From assembly GCA_021495925.1 (NCBI GenBank), contig JAKEKT010000077.1, forward strand, positions 108,882 to 172,881: a stretch of DNA of 64,000 nt, read 5' to 3'. The notes beneath the pieces were generated by a model. That model was not told the origin of the DNA. It saw only the letters and a program-made list of their open reading frames with translations, and did not search any database. A program made the translations under genes and the position numbers. The number at the start of each line of letters is the position of its first letter. The stretch's first letter is position 1. Positions 10,717-24,003 of the stretch are shown here, in pieces. Source of the stretch: Diplodia intermedia (Eukaryota > Ascomycota > Dothideomycetes > Botryosphaeriales > Botryosphaeriaceae).

Positions 10717-12010
10717 CTGGATAGGGGAGAGTGCATGTAAACAGAGGGAAGGCTCAAAGTTCAGTGTTAATGTTCGAGAATACATGAAAATTTAAGCTTA
10801 GATGGCGGTCGGTCATCGGTAGGGTTGTAGTCACACATGCGCCGGGTGCGCCGGATGATCGCCACGCACTGTTCGAAGCCAAAACCAACGCGCGCCAACT
10901 CCCGAGGCGACCAGCAATCTGCGACGACGGTTTCCCTCGTTTGCCTCGCTCAACAAGCTCGGTTGCGTTCTTGTTTGGCGATACGCACGCGAGGAAATTG
11001 CCTTGGCTGATCGCTCGCCAAATGTTGACGATGGGCAGCACACGAATTGCCGATTGGATGCCGCGCTCGTTCACTGACTATGTGGCGGCGTGTGGTGCGG
11101 AAACAGCCGATCCGTATCGAGTCATGCTTTTTGCAACTCCTTTTGGACAAGGCCGCTTACGTGTTACACGAAACAGATGAAGCTGCAATGTTTGTGCCGG
11201 TGCGTGTATTTTGGCAGTGTGGCATTCAAGTGCAGTCGATTCGTCGATTTGATCCCTAGATCATGTCAAAACCTGCACCACCCGACGGATGTGCATAAGG
11301 GCCTTCACACGATGCGAGCCTAACTCACGACTCAGGCAGATGGTGGAATCAAGATGCTGCAGCCGACCAAGCTACTGCATCAAGAAACAGTCCTCCGATG
11401 TCGCCTCGGTCTGGAGCATTTTGCACCATCAATCATGCTTTCCATTGTCTACTTGAAGATGAAGAATGAAGTTTGAGTATGCCTTCGGACATTAGCACGG
11501 CGGGAAGCTTTTTGTATAACAGCATCTTTTGCAAGCGTTGCGAAACGGGCGACGAGGAAGCCAAAGGATCCCGGTAGCAGAAAGTCTATTTTTGGCGCCC
11601 CAGCATCATGCGACTCCACGGCACGGGCCACCGCATGAGTCCGTCCACGCTAAAGAAGCTACACGGTACCGTCTATCAAGCTCGGGCGGGATTTCCACCT
11701 GGACAAAGCACCTGGAGGTGTGCACAGCCTCCAGGGTGGACGTGCCGATCCGCTGGGAAGATCAGTCTGGTGATCAAGCTTCCGCATCCAAAGGAGCATG
11801 GTGAGTGCGCTCGCGGAATCTTCCCTCGGATTGGAGTAGGCGTGCCAAGCCGATCGGTTCCTGAAACTACTGCAATAGAGTTTGGCATAACGGTGCGTCG
11901 CTTACATGAATAGTTGGCCGCCCCGGCACCCCACTACTACATACCACGCCTTGTCTTGGTCATGTCCCCCTCTCTCCTCCCACGACCTTTTCCTCCGTCG
12001 TGCTCTCAGG
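10717..12010. other. intergenic region, no gene seen
   Basis: About 1.3 kb between the DUF3433 gene and the GPCR gene. Short frames on both strands show no domain or compositional coding signal. The right end must hold the GPCR promoter; no clear TATA box is seen. Confidence 0.5.
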
Positions 12011-13633
12011 ATGGCCTATGATAAGTTGATAGTGACTGTCACGCTTGTGGGAAGCCTGCTGTCTTTTGTCGCCACGTCCTGCGTCCTGATCTCCTGGGTC
12101 GTCTACCGCGAGCAGCAGCGCTCGTTTCGCCATGCTCTTGTCTTGAACCTCGCGATTGCTGGCAAGCCCTCCCGTCGTATTCACCTCGTTTTTGCACACC
12201 GCTAACGGAAAGCCATGGGCAGAATTCATCAACTCACTGAACAACTCCATTTCTGGCATAATCAATGTCAGGGATCACGCCCTCTCACCGAGTCCGGCAT
12301 GCACGTTGAACGGGTGGATCGGACAGCTGTCTGTGCAGGTAAGCAAATCTCAGCGCCACGTGGTAGTGACGGCATCGGCCTAACCGACTCGACAGGCCGC
12401 AGACTTCTCCATTCTCGCCATCGCCTTGGTCACGGTGCTCACCATCACCCGCAAGACCTACATGCCGGATGCATCGCTCGGTAGGAAGGTCATGATCTGC
12501 ACCTCCGTCTGGATCGTCCCCATCATCACCAGTCAGTTTCCCTCTCATGCCGCTCACTTGCGGAATGTTAACGTTAGCATGCGGTAGGTTCCACCGCCGC
12601 GGGTCTACACACAATGGCTCCGGTGAGCGGCAACTGGTGCTGGATCACGTCGCAGCGCACCGACCTCCGCTACGCGCTCGGCCACGGCTGGCGCTTCGCC
12701 ATCATGTTCATCACCATCGGCGTCTACATCTACGTGTGGTGGTACATGCGCCAGCACTTCCAGACCATGGCGGGCACGCAAGCGAAAGGCTCCATCGACC
12801 TGAACGCCACCTCCTCCCGCACCACCAACCGGCCGAGGGCGAGCTTCGCCACCTGCGGCAGCAACGACGTCGTCGGCGCCAAGGAGACGATGGAAAGGAA
12901 AGACTCGGCCTCGACGACGTACGACGAGGAGCTGCAGCTGGAGTACGCGCGCATGCCGAAAAGCCACCTCGTCGCCGCGGCCGACTCCGCGAGCAATTTC
13001 CCAGCGGCTAGCGGACGCCCGCCGGCCGCGCAATTCCCCGGCCGATCCGACGGCGGCGCCATCAACGCCAAGTTCACGTTCAACGTCCGCGACCACCACC
13101 ACCACAGTACCGCCGGGCGCGAAGAGGTGGAAGAAGAAGAAGAAGAAGAAGAAGAAGAAGAGCTCATCGCCCCGGACGACGTGCACGTGGCTCGCCACGG
13201 CCACGCCCACCACCACCTACCGCGCCACCCCGACCCCATCCACACCGCCCCAACCCCCCGCACCGCCTCCACCAGCACAACCCACCCCCTCCTCCCCGTC
13301 CCCACCAGACCAGCCCCCATCCCCCCACCAGTCCCATCCTCCCCCACAATCTCAACCTTCGCGACCCACCAATCCGCCCAGATCGCGCGCGAGATCCGGC
13401 GCATGCTGCTGCTCAACGCGTACCCGATCATGTGGGTGCTGCTGTGGCTGCCGGGCATGACGAACCGCCTGCTCGAGGCGACCGGGCACAAGAGCAAAGC
13501 CCTGGCCGTCCTGCAGAGCAGCAGTCAGTACGTCGGTTTCGCGAACGCGTTGACGTACGGGTTTAATGAGCATCTGAGGGAGCGGATTTGGGGGGATGTT
13601 GTGGGGGGGAGGTGGGGGTGGTGGGGACGGTGA
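12011..13633 (+). CDS. seven-transmembrane receptor, Git3 / cAMP-receptor-like GPCR
   Basis: Four exons, 12011-12161, 12223-12338, 12396-12531 and 12588-13633, close in phase to 482 residues. Seen: TM1 (LIVTVTLVGSLLSFVATSCVL), TM2 beginning LNLAIAEFINSLNNSISG, a Cys in the extracellular loop before TM3, a span ending in TRKTYMP, a WCWI extracellular motif, a span, then a ~230-residue loop rich in Ser/Pro with poly-Glu and His-rich runs. This is followed by REIRRMLLLNAYPIM, WLPGMTNR and FANALTYGFNEHLR. Known: the last blocks match the Git3 C-terminal domain of fungal glucose/carbon-sensing GPCRs that act through G-alpha and cAMP. Intron 1 uses a GC donor. The C-terminus (GRWGWWGR) runs into G-rich sequence just before a gap and could be shortened by assembly error. 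Receptor class is confident; the ligand is unknown. Confidence 0.85.
12162..12222 (+). other. GC-AG intron in the GPCR gene
   Basis: 61 nt, donor G|GCAAGC, branch GCTAAC at 12201-12206, acceptor GGGCAG. Splicing here fuses LNLAIA to EFINSLNNSISG, the expected TM2 of this receptor family, and no GT donor nearby keeps the frame. The other two introns (12339-12395, 12532-12587) are ordinary GT-AG. Confidence 0.8.
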
Positions 13634-13650
13634 TGGATCTTTTTTCTTTC

Positions 13651-13691
<41 letters not shown>

Positions 13692-14187
13692 TTTTTGGGG
13701 GGTNNNGGGGGGAAGGGCGTTTTATTGGGGCTTGGGATGTGTATACCACTGGGTGGTGGTGGGCGGGCCCCGCTTGCAAGGTGTTGTTGGTTTGGGCGTG
13801 CAAGGGCGGTAGTTGGCGGTGGTGGCGTTGCGGATGATGAGGCTGAGGATGGCACGCCCAGCATACAATGAGGCACATGTCTTCGCTCGTTACGTCTTTC
13901 TTTTAACGTTTTTTTGTGCATTTTATCTATATCCGAGCTATAGCTGCTCTTCTGACCCAAGATTTCTTCACATCAGATGTGCTCTTTTCTTCCGTGCTTC
14001 CTTCCTATTTAATTTTTTGTGATTGCTAAACCATATCTTCGAGTCCGTTTGTCCAAACGGTCCTCCACCGTGACCACCGCAGGACACCTCGACTCTCCAT
14101 GTAAGAAGCCAAGCAGTAAGCCAAAAAGTCACACCGCAGTACCATTAAATCCTCCTCAGCAACCAGCAACCCCGAAAGCCTCCCCCT
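13634..14187. other. convergent 3' intergenic region with homopolymers and an N gap
   Basis: Separates the stop codons of the GPCR (+) and the DUF3638 protein (-). It contains T10 (13651-13660), G29 (13661-13689), a T7 run, G6 and then NNN at 13704-13706. No gene is seen; both 3' UTRs must lie here. Confidence 0.8.
13651..13712. repeat. homopolymer T/G tract with three N
   Basis: Ten T, 29 G, seven T, six G, T, NNN, six G. This composition and the Ns point to a poorly resolved assembly join or a sequencing failure, not to ordinary genomic sequence. Confidence 0.9.
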
Positions 14188-17100
14188 TCAGTCCTCCTCC
14201 ATGTCATCTTCGTCATCCTCTTCATCCTCAGACTCCCCACCCTCATCGACATCCATCTCCTCGCCCCCACGCCCCTCAAACCCGCCATCGTCCTTAGCAT
14301 CAAACCACAAATCCTCATCCGCATCATCAAACTCATCCTCATCATCATCACCAACAACACCAGCCGCAGCAGCACCACCCACGACCACATCGCCGCCGGC
14401 GGGCCCCACCCGGCCCAACCCCGCCAACAAAGCCGGCTGTTGTTCCCTGACGACGTCGGCGAAGAACGGATGGTCGGCGGCGAGGCGCCTGCCCTGGCAA
14501 ACGGCGCCCATGGGCGAGTGCGAAAAGTCCTGGCCCTTGCGGCGGGACGCGAGCCACTCGCGGATGAAGGTGAGCGGCCTGTCCGTGAACGGGACTGTGG
14601 CGTTCTTCTCGGCGCGCGGGCCGTACGTCTCCAGAGAAGGGCCATCGGATGTCTCGCCGTCGGGAAGAAGATGCTGCCGCGGGTCGTCGTCCATGGCGTC
14701 CTCGCGCTCGCCGCCGCCGATGCCGAGGTACCGCAGCATGCCCGCGTACTCGGCGTGCTCGAAGTACAGACGCCCGGCGAAGAGGCCGAGCTCCACGCGC
14801 AGCCAGTCGGGCGCCTTCCAGCCGCGTGGCATGGGCGGGATCGAGTAGTACGTCAGGTCGTTGAAGTGGACCATCTTGCGGGTGACGGCCGGGGCGTAGG
14901 TGAGGAGGTGGGTGACGGGCTTCTCGGCGTCGCGGAGGAGGGGGATGAGCAGCTCCGCTTCCTCCGGGATCACGACCATGGCCGCGTCGGCCTCCGTGCT
15001 CCAGAGGACCCAGTTGACCTGGCGCAGGAAGTTGTCGTTCGGGGGGTGCAGGGCCACGGTCTTGGCGAACTCTTTCGAGACGAAGAGCTTGGACGTGATG
15101 ATTTCGTCGTTGATGCGGTGCTTTAGTCCTAGGGCGGTGCCGCGCAGGCTGATGAACATGTGTTCGTAGCCGAAAGAACCGGCGACGAGCCTGCCGGTCA
15201 GAGCGAAACTGGTGATGTCCTCGTGGAGGCCGGAGAATTTCATGGCTGAGAAGTACACTGCCTTCTGCACCTCGCGGACATTCTCCACCTCGTGCGCCAC
15301 CTCTCGTTCCTGCTCGACTTCCTGCAGAGCTGACGCATGGACGGCTTGCCCGTCATCCTCGAATCCCTTCCGCAGGGTGTTGAGCTCTTTCATCAACTCC
15401 GCGAGCTGCGGGGAGAATGCAGAGGAAGGGTTGGGGACCTTCGTCTTCGTCTTGGGCTTGTACATTTGCTCCAGCGTTTGATGCTCCACCTGACGGAGTT
15501 CTTTCAGGCAGTTTTCACGCTGATCCGCATCCGTAAGGATGTCAGGGTTGTCGATGCAAGCCTGGGATCTACGGCAGAAATCCACACCTTGGGAATAGTA
15601 CAGCGGCTGAAGCTGCTCGAGCCCGGCGCAGGTCTGCTCTAAAAGCCAGCAGACAACATCGTACGAGTCGACTGCTCCTCGTCGATCCGTGGACCGTTGA
15701 TCTCTGATGCTCTGATGAACTTCCGGAGTGGCAAAAAACACCACTGATTGCGTGGTAGCTAGCTGTCGCATCCTCATTGCAGCTACAATTCGGTCAGTAT
15801 CGGTTATGCAGGAGGGTATCGGAGGATTCGACAAACCTTGAACAGTGTGATCTTTGGTCTGGCCGAGACCCAGAGTCAGTGCGCCTTTAGCATTTACCGG
15901 CATCTTCAAGTCGGTACCACGGGTATGTGCTTCGTCAAGGTAAACGAGACACCCGCTCAAATCCTCGGCAAATGGACTTGCGAGAAGCGGGATCTGGGAC
16001 CCATTGCGGGACAAGATGAATGGTCTGTTATCACTGAAGAAAAGAGCCGCTTTGGCTTCCTTGTCGACACGCAGCCAAGACTTGGCGAGAGTGAGGTTAT
16101 CCATCTCAAGAATTTGAGCTCCAGCATCTATCAGAATGCGGATCCTGAGCGAGAGAAGCTTGCGGAGAAACTCGGTCTCGGGTAGGCGCCTTCCACGTTG
16201 ATCCGCAGCCAGAAAGTAACGTCGGTTGCGTTGCTGCAGCAAGTACGTAATGACTTCGGCATTAGTGTGTGAGAGACCAGCCAGATCATGCTGCCTTATA
16301 GTCAAAGGTAACAGTGTCCGGTTGTCATTCGTCCCACTGAATCCTGTCGTTAACGGTTTGTGACTCGGGGCCTTTCCGTCCGGAGATGTTGTCACAGCCA
16401 TCAGTGGAATGTCCCACCCAGACGACTGCAATTTGATCTTGAACTGCTTCGCATGGACCGGGAAGACGAAATGGTTGAGATAGTAGTTGGCCACAATGAT
16501 GCTGTGCTGTAGATGCTGCCATAGCTCATGCAATTGCGACTCGTCGTCAACGTTGATGACATTCCACTCCCTCAGTGAGCCGGGAATGTCGGGGCCGCTG
16601 TGCATCCAGCGACCATACTCACTTGATGGGTCATCTGATTTTACCACATTCTCCAAGCATTGCCGTATCTGAGTGAGCGAGAGGCCCTGGTAGTAGAAGG
16701 AAAGGCAAGTGAACAAGATGGCGACGTCGGGATGACCCCATTCCGCCTGATCCGAGGGAACACCTTTCGCATGGTATGGGACAGCAATTGGGTCTCTAGA
16801 AGGATGAAGACCATACTGGACGGACCATCGCTTTTTGAATGTGAGCAAAAGAATCCTGTGGACCAGAAGTCCTCTCATGTGATGAAGGCTTTGCCGGGCG
16901 ATGGGCGTGTCTGTGAACATTTCCTGAATCCGGTCCAGGGTTGCTTGATCCACAGAGGCATCTGTGAGATATCTCCGAATGGCTTGCCTATCCCTCAAAG
17001 GGCATTCTTGACACGGCAAAATTGGGGTTTTACCACAGACGACATCTTCCACAACGCGCGTAATTAATGCGTCCTCCACATCCTTTCTTAACAAAAAGAA

Positions 17101-20100
17101 AAGCGGAAAACCTCTGGTTGATCTCATGATGACTTCGATGCTGCAGGGGAAGTCTCGCTGCAAGTCCCAAATGTGGGACTCGACCAGCTTTAAAAGAGCC
17201 TCTGCCGTCTCCCAGCGGTGGGGATGCCCGTCAACAGAGGTCTGTTGACCCGAAGGGTATATAAGCTGGGTGCGAACTGCAAGCGTGAAGTCCGATTCAT
17301 CGAGGACATCGCGGCAAACTTTGCGCATCCATGCTTGGACTTTCACCATCGGTGTCGCTTCCGGTATGCGGTTATCCGACAGGCGCTGTAAGCCACTGAG
17401 CATGAACGACATGGTATGCTCCGGAAGGGCGACCATGATGCCCGCATCCCTCATCATCTCCTTATGTATCTCCCAGAATGCTTTGGTGGTGTCCTGAGCG
17501 GTTGGAGTCCGGCGTGAATAAGGAACGTGCCGGATCTGGCGTCCCAAGAGGCCCCCAAGTCTTCCGTGAAGCAACTGGGCTGTCTGCAGAAGTAGGGCAT
17601 TCGGGACGATGATGCGTACCAGTCTTTTTGTATCGGCGAGGGATGCAGCAACCATGGGTATCACGCAAGATGTCTTTCCTTGTCCCATGTTCATTTGAAG
17701 AACAGAATTGGCTCCGGAACTCGGCGAAATGGTTGCGAGCGCGACATCAATTTGCCCTGGCCGAATGAGCATGTTCGAGTCGATTTCAAGCAGCAGCCAG
17801 TCGGTATTGCTGATTGGTTGCCAATTGGTATGCCCCGAATGAGCTTGCTCTTCCTCCAACTTCTGCTTGTTCTCTTTCAGAGAAGCGTCGCGCAACCGCC
17901 AGGCCTTTTGTAGATGAGTTATCGAGATTGCAAACTCCACAAGGCTTTCTTTCATTCCTGAGCCGAAGACGGTAGCCGAGGTAGAGCGGATCTGCTCCAA
18001 GAGTGCCACAGTTGTGGTGCAAGGCCACAAGCCGCCTGCTTTCAACCACTTTGCCCGCGGATCGCCCCGTTCCAAGTTGCTCAAAACCGAGTCGAGTTGA
18101 TCCTGCATTCCCTGGCGAGCTTGAGAAGTAGCTACAGCTAGCTGGACCTCAAGTCGTGCATCGTTTGGTCGCGGAGGCTCGGTGCTCAATGACTTCAACG
18201 AGTCGATGCTTTGCTTCAGGTCTCGTGCGTAATGCTGCCTCACTGTAGATCTGGATTTTGACAATGCTTGGGCAATCTGTTCGAGATCCGCTACTTCTTG
18301 ACTCTGTCTGGAGAATTTTTGTACTTGTCGTGCCTGCTTGTGGTTTTGAGGGGTATTTTCTTTGTCTGCACGGGAAGAGCGCGACGGTCCGAAGCTTCGG
18401 TCCGCCATCTGTGGTGAAGATGTCAAGTCATCCAACTTTCTTTTTGGCGTAGTGCGGCCAGACTTGCACATCAGGTCTCTGGATAGCGAAGGAATGGCAT
18501 CGCCACGACGGTCGAAGAAAAAGAACTGCTCTTCTTCAAAGTCGTGCTCCATCTGCGTGAGGATTGGTGAGTCTTGGTGATGATTGAGAATCTGCTGCAC
18601 CTGCGCGATATACTGAGACAATTCAAGATTCTGGAACAACCGTAGCCACTCTGGCTTGATAATCTCGAAAGCCTGGGCGACATTTAGTAAGATAGAGGAT
18701 TCCTGTGATAGCCGGTCAAGAGATGGCTCTGCACACGGCCACTGCTTGAGCAAAAAGTTGGCAAAGTCGTTGCAGCATTCCTCTGCCTTCTCCTCATGCG
18801 CTTCCTGTTGTAACTCCAGCTTTCTACGCGATTTTGCCGATAGAAGACCATCATATTCAGCCCGATGATCACCAGAGTAGGGCGAAATGAAGGGCCGGAT
18901 AAGCTGCGTAAGAGAAGCCACGGTTGGGACGTGGTCCTGTCGGAATTGGGAGTATAGAGGCCATTTCGGAGGCTCTAAATTCTTTAATGGCGCGGATATT
19001 ATGAACGCAATCAAGGTGCGGACGATTTGCATGTCCACACCATATCCGAAAGATAAGACACCGAACATGAAAGTAAGGCTATACACATCGTCATGCGTTG
19101 CCTTCCGACAGAACTCGATCAAGGAACCCCAGTGGATTCCGAAGGGAAGGTCCAGGATATCGCTTAGAAGGACTTTGTTAAATTTCTGGCCATGTCCTTG
19201 GATGACCGGCCACTGTTGTAGGAGAGAAGCAAGAATCGTCGTCGTAGGGAGCTGCGGAGACCATCTTATCAGAAGCTTCACGCTGTCAAACACATTCTGA
19301 CACTGGCTCGTAGGAGAGTGCCTGTCCCGGGCCATGTAAGTCACATCCGAAGAGGCGAGGCGGTCTTCGGCTTCATCGCCTGGGCGCTCATACAGTCGCC
19401 TATGCTTGATGCTACGTTGGAGCAGATGTAGGTCGACTTCCCGAATTTGCGGTTTCTCGGCCGTCGAGCCAGCGAAATCGTCTAATTCGGAGGACTTGCG
19501 GCAAATCGTCTCCACTAGCGGTAAGAACTCGTCTCGTTGGACCGTGGTCGTTAGTTCCGCGCTCCAGTGGACTACCTGCATTTGTTTTAGACCTTGAGGG
19601 TAGTACTCCCTCTTCGGCGTGATGCTGGCTATCGATATGAGACACGACAGTGGGCCGCACTGCAAGGGTGTCCATGGTTGGCAGCTTCCAGAACGTAGTA
19701 GGTGCAAGGCCTCTTCGGTACCAGTTCGGCCAGTAAGTGGATCCGGAAGGATTGCAGACGTAAACGCATGCAACTGCGCTTTTAAATACAGTAGCCACGG
19801 CTCCGCGGGACAATCAAGTCGACCAAGGACCGTGTTGATGGAGTATCTGGCATACTTTCCGTTGGGCTGAACGTTGACTGCTACGTGGAACTTGTTGCGG
19901 CGGTACGCAAGAGGGCCTATCGGCACAATGATGCTACGGTTCTGCAGGTTGAGTGGGTCACGAAGGACCAGTTTGCTGTTGAGCCCGTACCAAGTGCCCG
20001 CGTCTTGATTCGGATCAATCTCCGCTCTCAGCTCCCGGCATTGAAGGTTCTGCCTTGCGTTCACGAAGAAGGTGAGCTCCAGGCGCCTCAGTTCGACAGA

Positions 20101-23100
20101 CAGTGGATTTTGCTTCGGCTGAAACACCGTCAGCATCTGTGGAAATTCAAAGTATTCGAAAACGGCAGCAACTCGGCGAAATAGTGAGCTGTGTGGATCG
20201 ACCAAGCGGCTCCCTCGACGGTGGGCAACGTGAGTTCTCATATCAATACACCAGTCACTTGGCTTGCGTTTCCATTTGTCGGCGACCGGACGGACATCGA
20301 GAAGACCATTGGTCAAATCCAGCCAATGAACACAATCGTCGACCATGGACGCCGGAAGATCGTAATTCGAATCGTGGAAGAAAGCACTTCGGGGGATGTG
20401 TTCGAGGACCCTCTCTCCAAGGCCGGGTTCCCACTTCAAAGCGCGTACGATTAACTTCCCGTTGCGAAATCCGATATGGATCTGGTGGTCGTTTTCGGGA
20501 TACGGCAGCTTGTACGTCATTCCATAGAGCTCCGATGGGTAGATGAGCAGATTCTGCTGGCCGAACAGTTCGTTCAAGACCACTGCATCACGATGCTCGG
20601 TAGGAAGCCTCCCCAAAGGTTGATTGTCAATCAGAAGATGCCCTTCGAGAATATCGTAGTGGACTGTTTGCTGTTTGCTTTGTTGTCCGCCCGCGAACGT
20701 GAGCTGAGCCGTCCACTCGTTGGGGGCGTCGAGAAATCGTAGTTCCGAGCAGCTCCTCAATGTGGATCCTGGCACAAACGGCCAAACGTTATCAATCGCA
20801 GCGATTAGGCCCTCACGGTTCTCCTCGATTGACCGACGAACTAACCATCTCAGTCGGTGGGTCATTTTGAGGTCCCACATAAGGGCATGTTGCAACACCG
20901 CAGGTAGCGTGTTCGGGTCGCTGTCCATGTTATCTTGTAAAGTAATGGAGGATTCCACAAAGCATTGGAGATCTCCAGATGAAAAGGTCCCTTGAAGTCG
21001 CTGGTTGTGCTCCTCGCAATAGAGTGCGAAAGTCCGTCGGCAGAGAAGAGCGCTCCAAAGAGCATATCGCGAACATCGGCGGGAGCTCTCAGCATCAGTT
21101 GCTCTATGAATTTCCGAGCGTAATTGGCAGATCCAGTTGTGGGTAACGCGTCGGACTTGGTCGAGCAACATCGATGCACCACAGGCAGAACTCTGGCAAC
21201 CCAAGGCAATCAACCGTAGGAGCAGAGTGATGAGCATTCCCATGCTGTTTGTCTCTCTCCAGTTGGTCGATATCATTTCGAAGCGATTTTGGATCTGCTC
21301 AAGTAGTCTCTCGCAGAAGGAAGCGTCACGAAAGACCTGGTGAACGATTCGAAGGGAGTCATTTTCATGGGCCGGACCAGCTTGCGATGAGAGCTGAGAA
21401 ACCAACAAGGACGTTGCTTCTGCGCTGAAATTGAGGTTCGATGATGCGAGTTCGACAAGTAGGAGTGGCCATCTCCGTTGCTTTCCAGAGAACAGGCTCT
21501 GGAAGGCCATGTACTCATGCGAGTTGAGACCTCGGGGGCAGCGGCTTTGGCTAGCGATGATCTCGTTTGACGGAGGGCCTTCACCATCTGGAGCAAACTG
21601 AGGCTGTAATAGAAGTGAATGGAAGGGGGATTTGGACGGAATCACCACCTGACAATGGTGTGCAAAGGTCGGTGCTTCCCTCTCTGAGCCAGGCCACGAC
21701 TGTGTTGAGCTGTCGAAATACTCAAGTCGCAGCGGATGACGCAAACAGACACTGTCCAGGCTCGCTGGGAAGGAGACTTTGCGGTAATGTGTACCAAGGA
21801 AAGACTTGGTTTTGGATGCCAGCGTGACTCCATCTGCGAAAGCAGAGGTGAATTGCGCCAGAGGAATGTATTTCTGAATCAGCAAACGAGGTTCGGAGCG
21901 GTGCGTGAATTGCGAACGAGCCAAAACGCCCAATATCTGCCAGGTAGCGTTGCGGTATGCCGCAAAAGAAGCACAGCAGCCCAGCTCAAATACGACAGCT
22001 TTGGCATGAACAGGGTCCTCGGGTAGGAAATGCTCGTGAGTTGCTATGCACATCCTCTTCGCTTGTCTTTGCAGATAGCATTTTGTGCACGCTTTGATGT
22101 CGTGTTTTCTCGAGAACCGATTGGTGACGTAGACGCACGACATTCCTGCGATGCGCTGTTGTAGCTCTTCATATTCCCGGCTGAGAGTTTCGAACTCCTC
22201 CTCCTTTCTGGCCCGAGCCATTTCCGCATTTTGCTCGATCTGATCGCGGAGACCATGGAGGATTCCATTATCCGACTCGTCGAAAAAGCGCTCTGCGAAA
22301 CAGCCAGGTGACGGGTTATCGAAGATTGTTCTCTTGGTAAAGTTGCTCTTCTCCTGCCTGAAGCGAAGCCACTTTTGGATGTATTGCAAACGTTCCATGT
22401 CAGCGAGTCGTGGAAGCTGAAGGACGTCAAGGGCGTCGGGCGATATTCCCGGGGAGAAAGCTAGAAGCAACCCATACAGGGTCGTAGCAGCTCGGTCCAG
22501 GATGACCCACAAGTGCATTATCGTGAGGATCATGACGCTCTTCTGTTCCGGGTTGCCATCGTACGCAGAAGAAACCAGATCGATATACGCATCGATCTTT
22601 CCACGCGCTTCAATGCATGTGTCACTGATGGCAGACCCCTGTTCCACTTCCATCTCGGCCTGAGCCAGGGAGAAGCAACGGTTTGCCAATGACCTCATGT
22701 TCGGGTTGGTAGCATCCCGGTCGTATCCAGACGGTCCCATAGGTCTCTCATCCGTAATGAAAGGGTTATTCAAGATGTTGTGGAGGATGGTTCCGGACTT
22801 GGGCAAAGTGAGTGTTAGGTGTTCCTCGTTCGCATCCCGAGGGAGGGGCCGTATTGGCCTTTTGATGCTTGCTTTCAGAAAATCCCATGCCTGGACGATA
22901 TGCAGGTTTGCTTGTTGCAATGCTTTCTCGAATGTCGGGCTCAGAGAAGCAAAGGCGGCGTCGTAGTGGACGCGGGTATCCAGAGAGGCCCGGGATCTGG
23001 CCATTTCCAGCTTTGCAAGGCGGCGAGCGAGTTTGCCCTTGAGGGTCGTGATGCTCTGAAGGTCCAGATGGTTCAGGGAGTCTTGAAGTAGCTGGGCGAG

Positions 23101-24003
23101 TGCAACGCAGATGAGGAATTTGTAGCGCAGCCTGCCGATCTCACCGCCATGCTTGATGGCGAGGTATCTTGCAAGCCCGACGCGCAACACCAACCAGAAT
23201 GGTAGCCTGCGCCAAGGCTTCTCTGCTCCATCCTCCCAGCACACGTTGTCACGCACACGCTTGCGCAGCAGGGGCGTCGACAAGCGGCGACCGTGAGCCT
23301 CGAGAATTGTCATGAGCAACGAAGTTATCATGGCGGGGTCGGTTGTGTGACGGGTCTCGATGGCAAAAGAGCCGCCTTTGTATGCGTGGGCAGCAAAGCG
23401 TTTAATCGACTCAGTGCTACATTGTTGAAGAAAGCCGGCGAGGCTGTCCTGGAAGCCATCGTTGGCGAAGGTCGAGTAAGGCACAGCGACCGCACCGCCT
23501 GGGAAATCCCATTGTAGAGCAGCTTCGGCAGCGAGCACATCTTCGGAGCGGGGCGAGGCCTCGAAAGCTTCGAAAACCACTTCTTGGCCATGGTCACTGG
23601 CGCTCAAGGTGGTCAGTCAGGTGAGACAAGGCAGTAGGCAGGAATGCACTCACCCGTAGACGCGGCGAATGAGAAGGCCGGCGTTCTGCTCGGTAATATG
23701 CAGAATCAGGAAGCCGTCAGGGCCGAGGCCACGGAGTTCTTGGATCAACGCGACCTTGTCGATCTTGTTGTCCGAGTTGACCGTCTTGGTGACGAGAAGC
23801 ACGCGGCGGAGATGATCCCACTCATGGTAGTCGTCGATGGTCGCTGACCCTTGCACAAGGCGACAGGCATCGAGTAGACGGTCGGAAATGGCAGCCTCGA
23901 GGCGGAGAATGTTGTTGTCGCATTTGCCGGGGAGACGAGCGGGCAAGACGAGATGGTTGAACTGCGCCTCCAGCAGGCGCGCTGCGGGGGCTGGCTGGCT
24001 CAT
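14188..24003 (-). CDS. giant DUF6606-DUF3638-DUF3645 protein, helicase-like ATPase candidate
   Basis: Two minus-strand exons, 24003-23654 and 23596-14188, with a 57-nt intron (GTGAGT donor, CGCCAG acceptor, phase 2), encode about 3252 residues. The N-terminus (FNHLVLPARLPGKCDNN) matches DUF6606. Around residue 2040-2180 a DUF3638 region contains LEIDSNMLIRPGQ and the P-loop-like MNMGQGKTS (about 2085). A DUF3645 block (PLTIRQHDLAGLSHTNAEV) follows near residue 2540, and LDEAHTRGTDLKMP near 2670 resembles a Walker B/DEAH box. The C-terminus is highly acidic (Glu/Asp-rich last 80 residues). Known: these domains always co-occur in very large fungal proteins with no proven function. Inference: the GxGKT and DEAH pair suggests an SF2-like nucleotide-driven motor. 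The open frame of more than 9 kb is strong evidence of a live gene. Confidence 0.92.
23597..23653 (-). other. intron near the 5' end of the giant DUF3638 gene
   Basis: 57 nt, GTGAGT donor and CGCCAG acceptor, with CTGAC branch-like sites. Splicing joins LLIRRVYG to DHGQEVVFEAF in frame. Confidence 0.85.
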
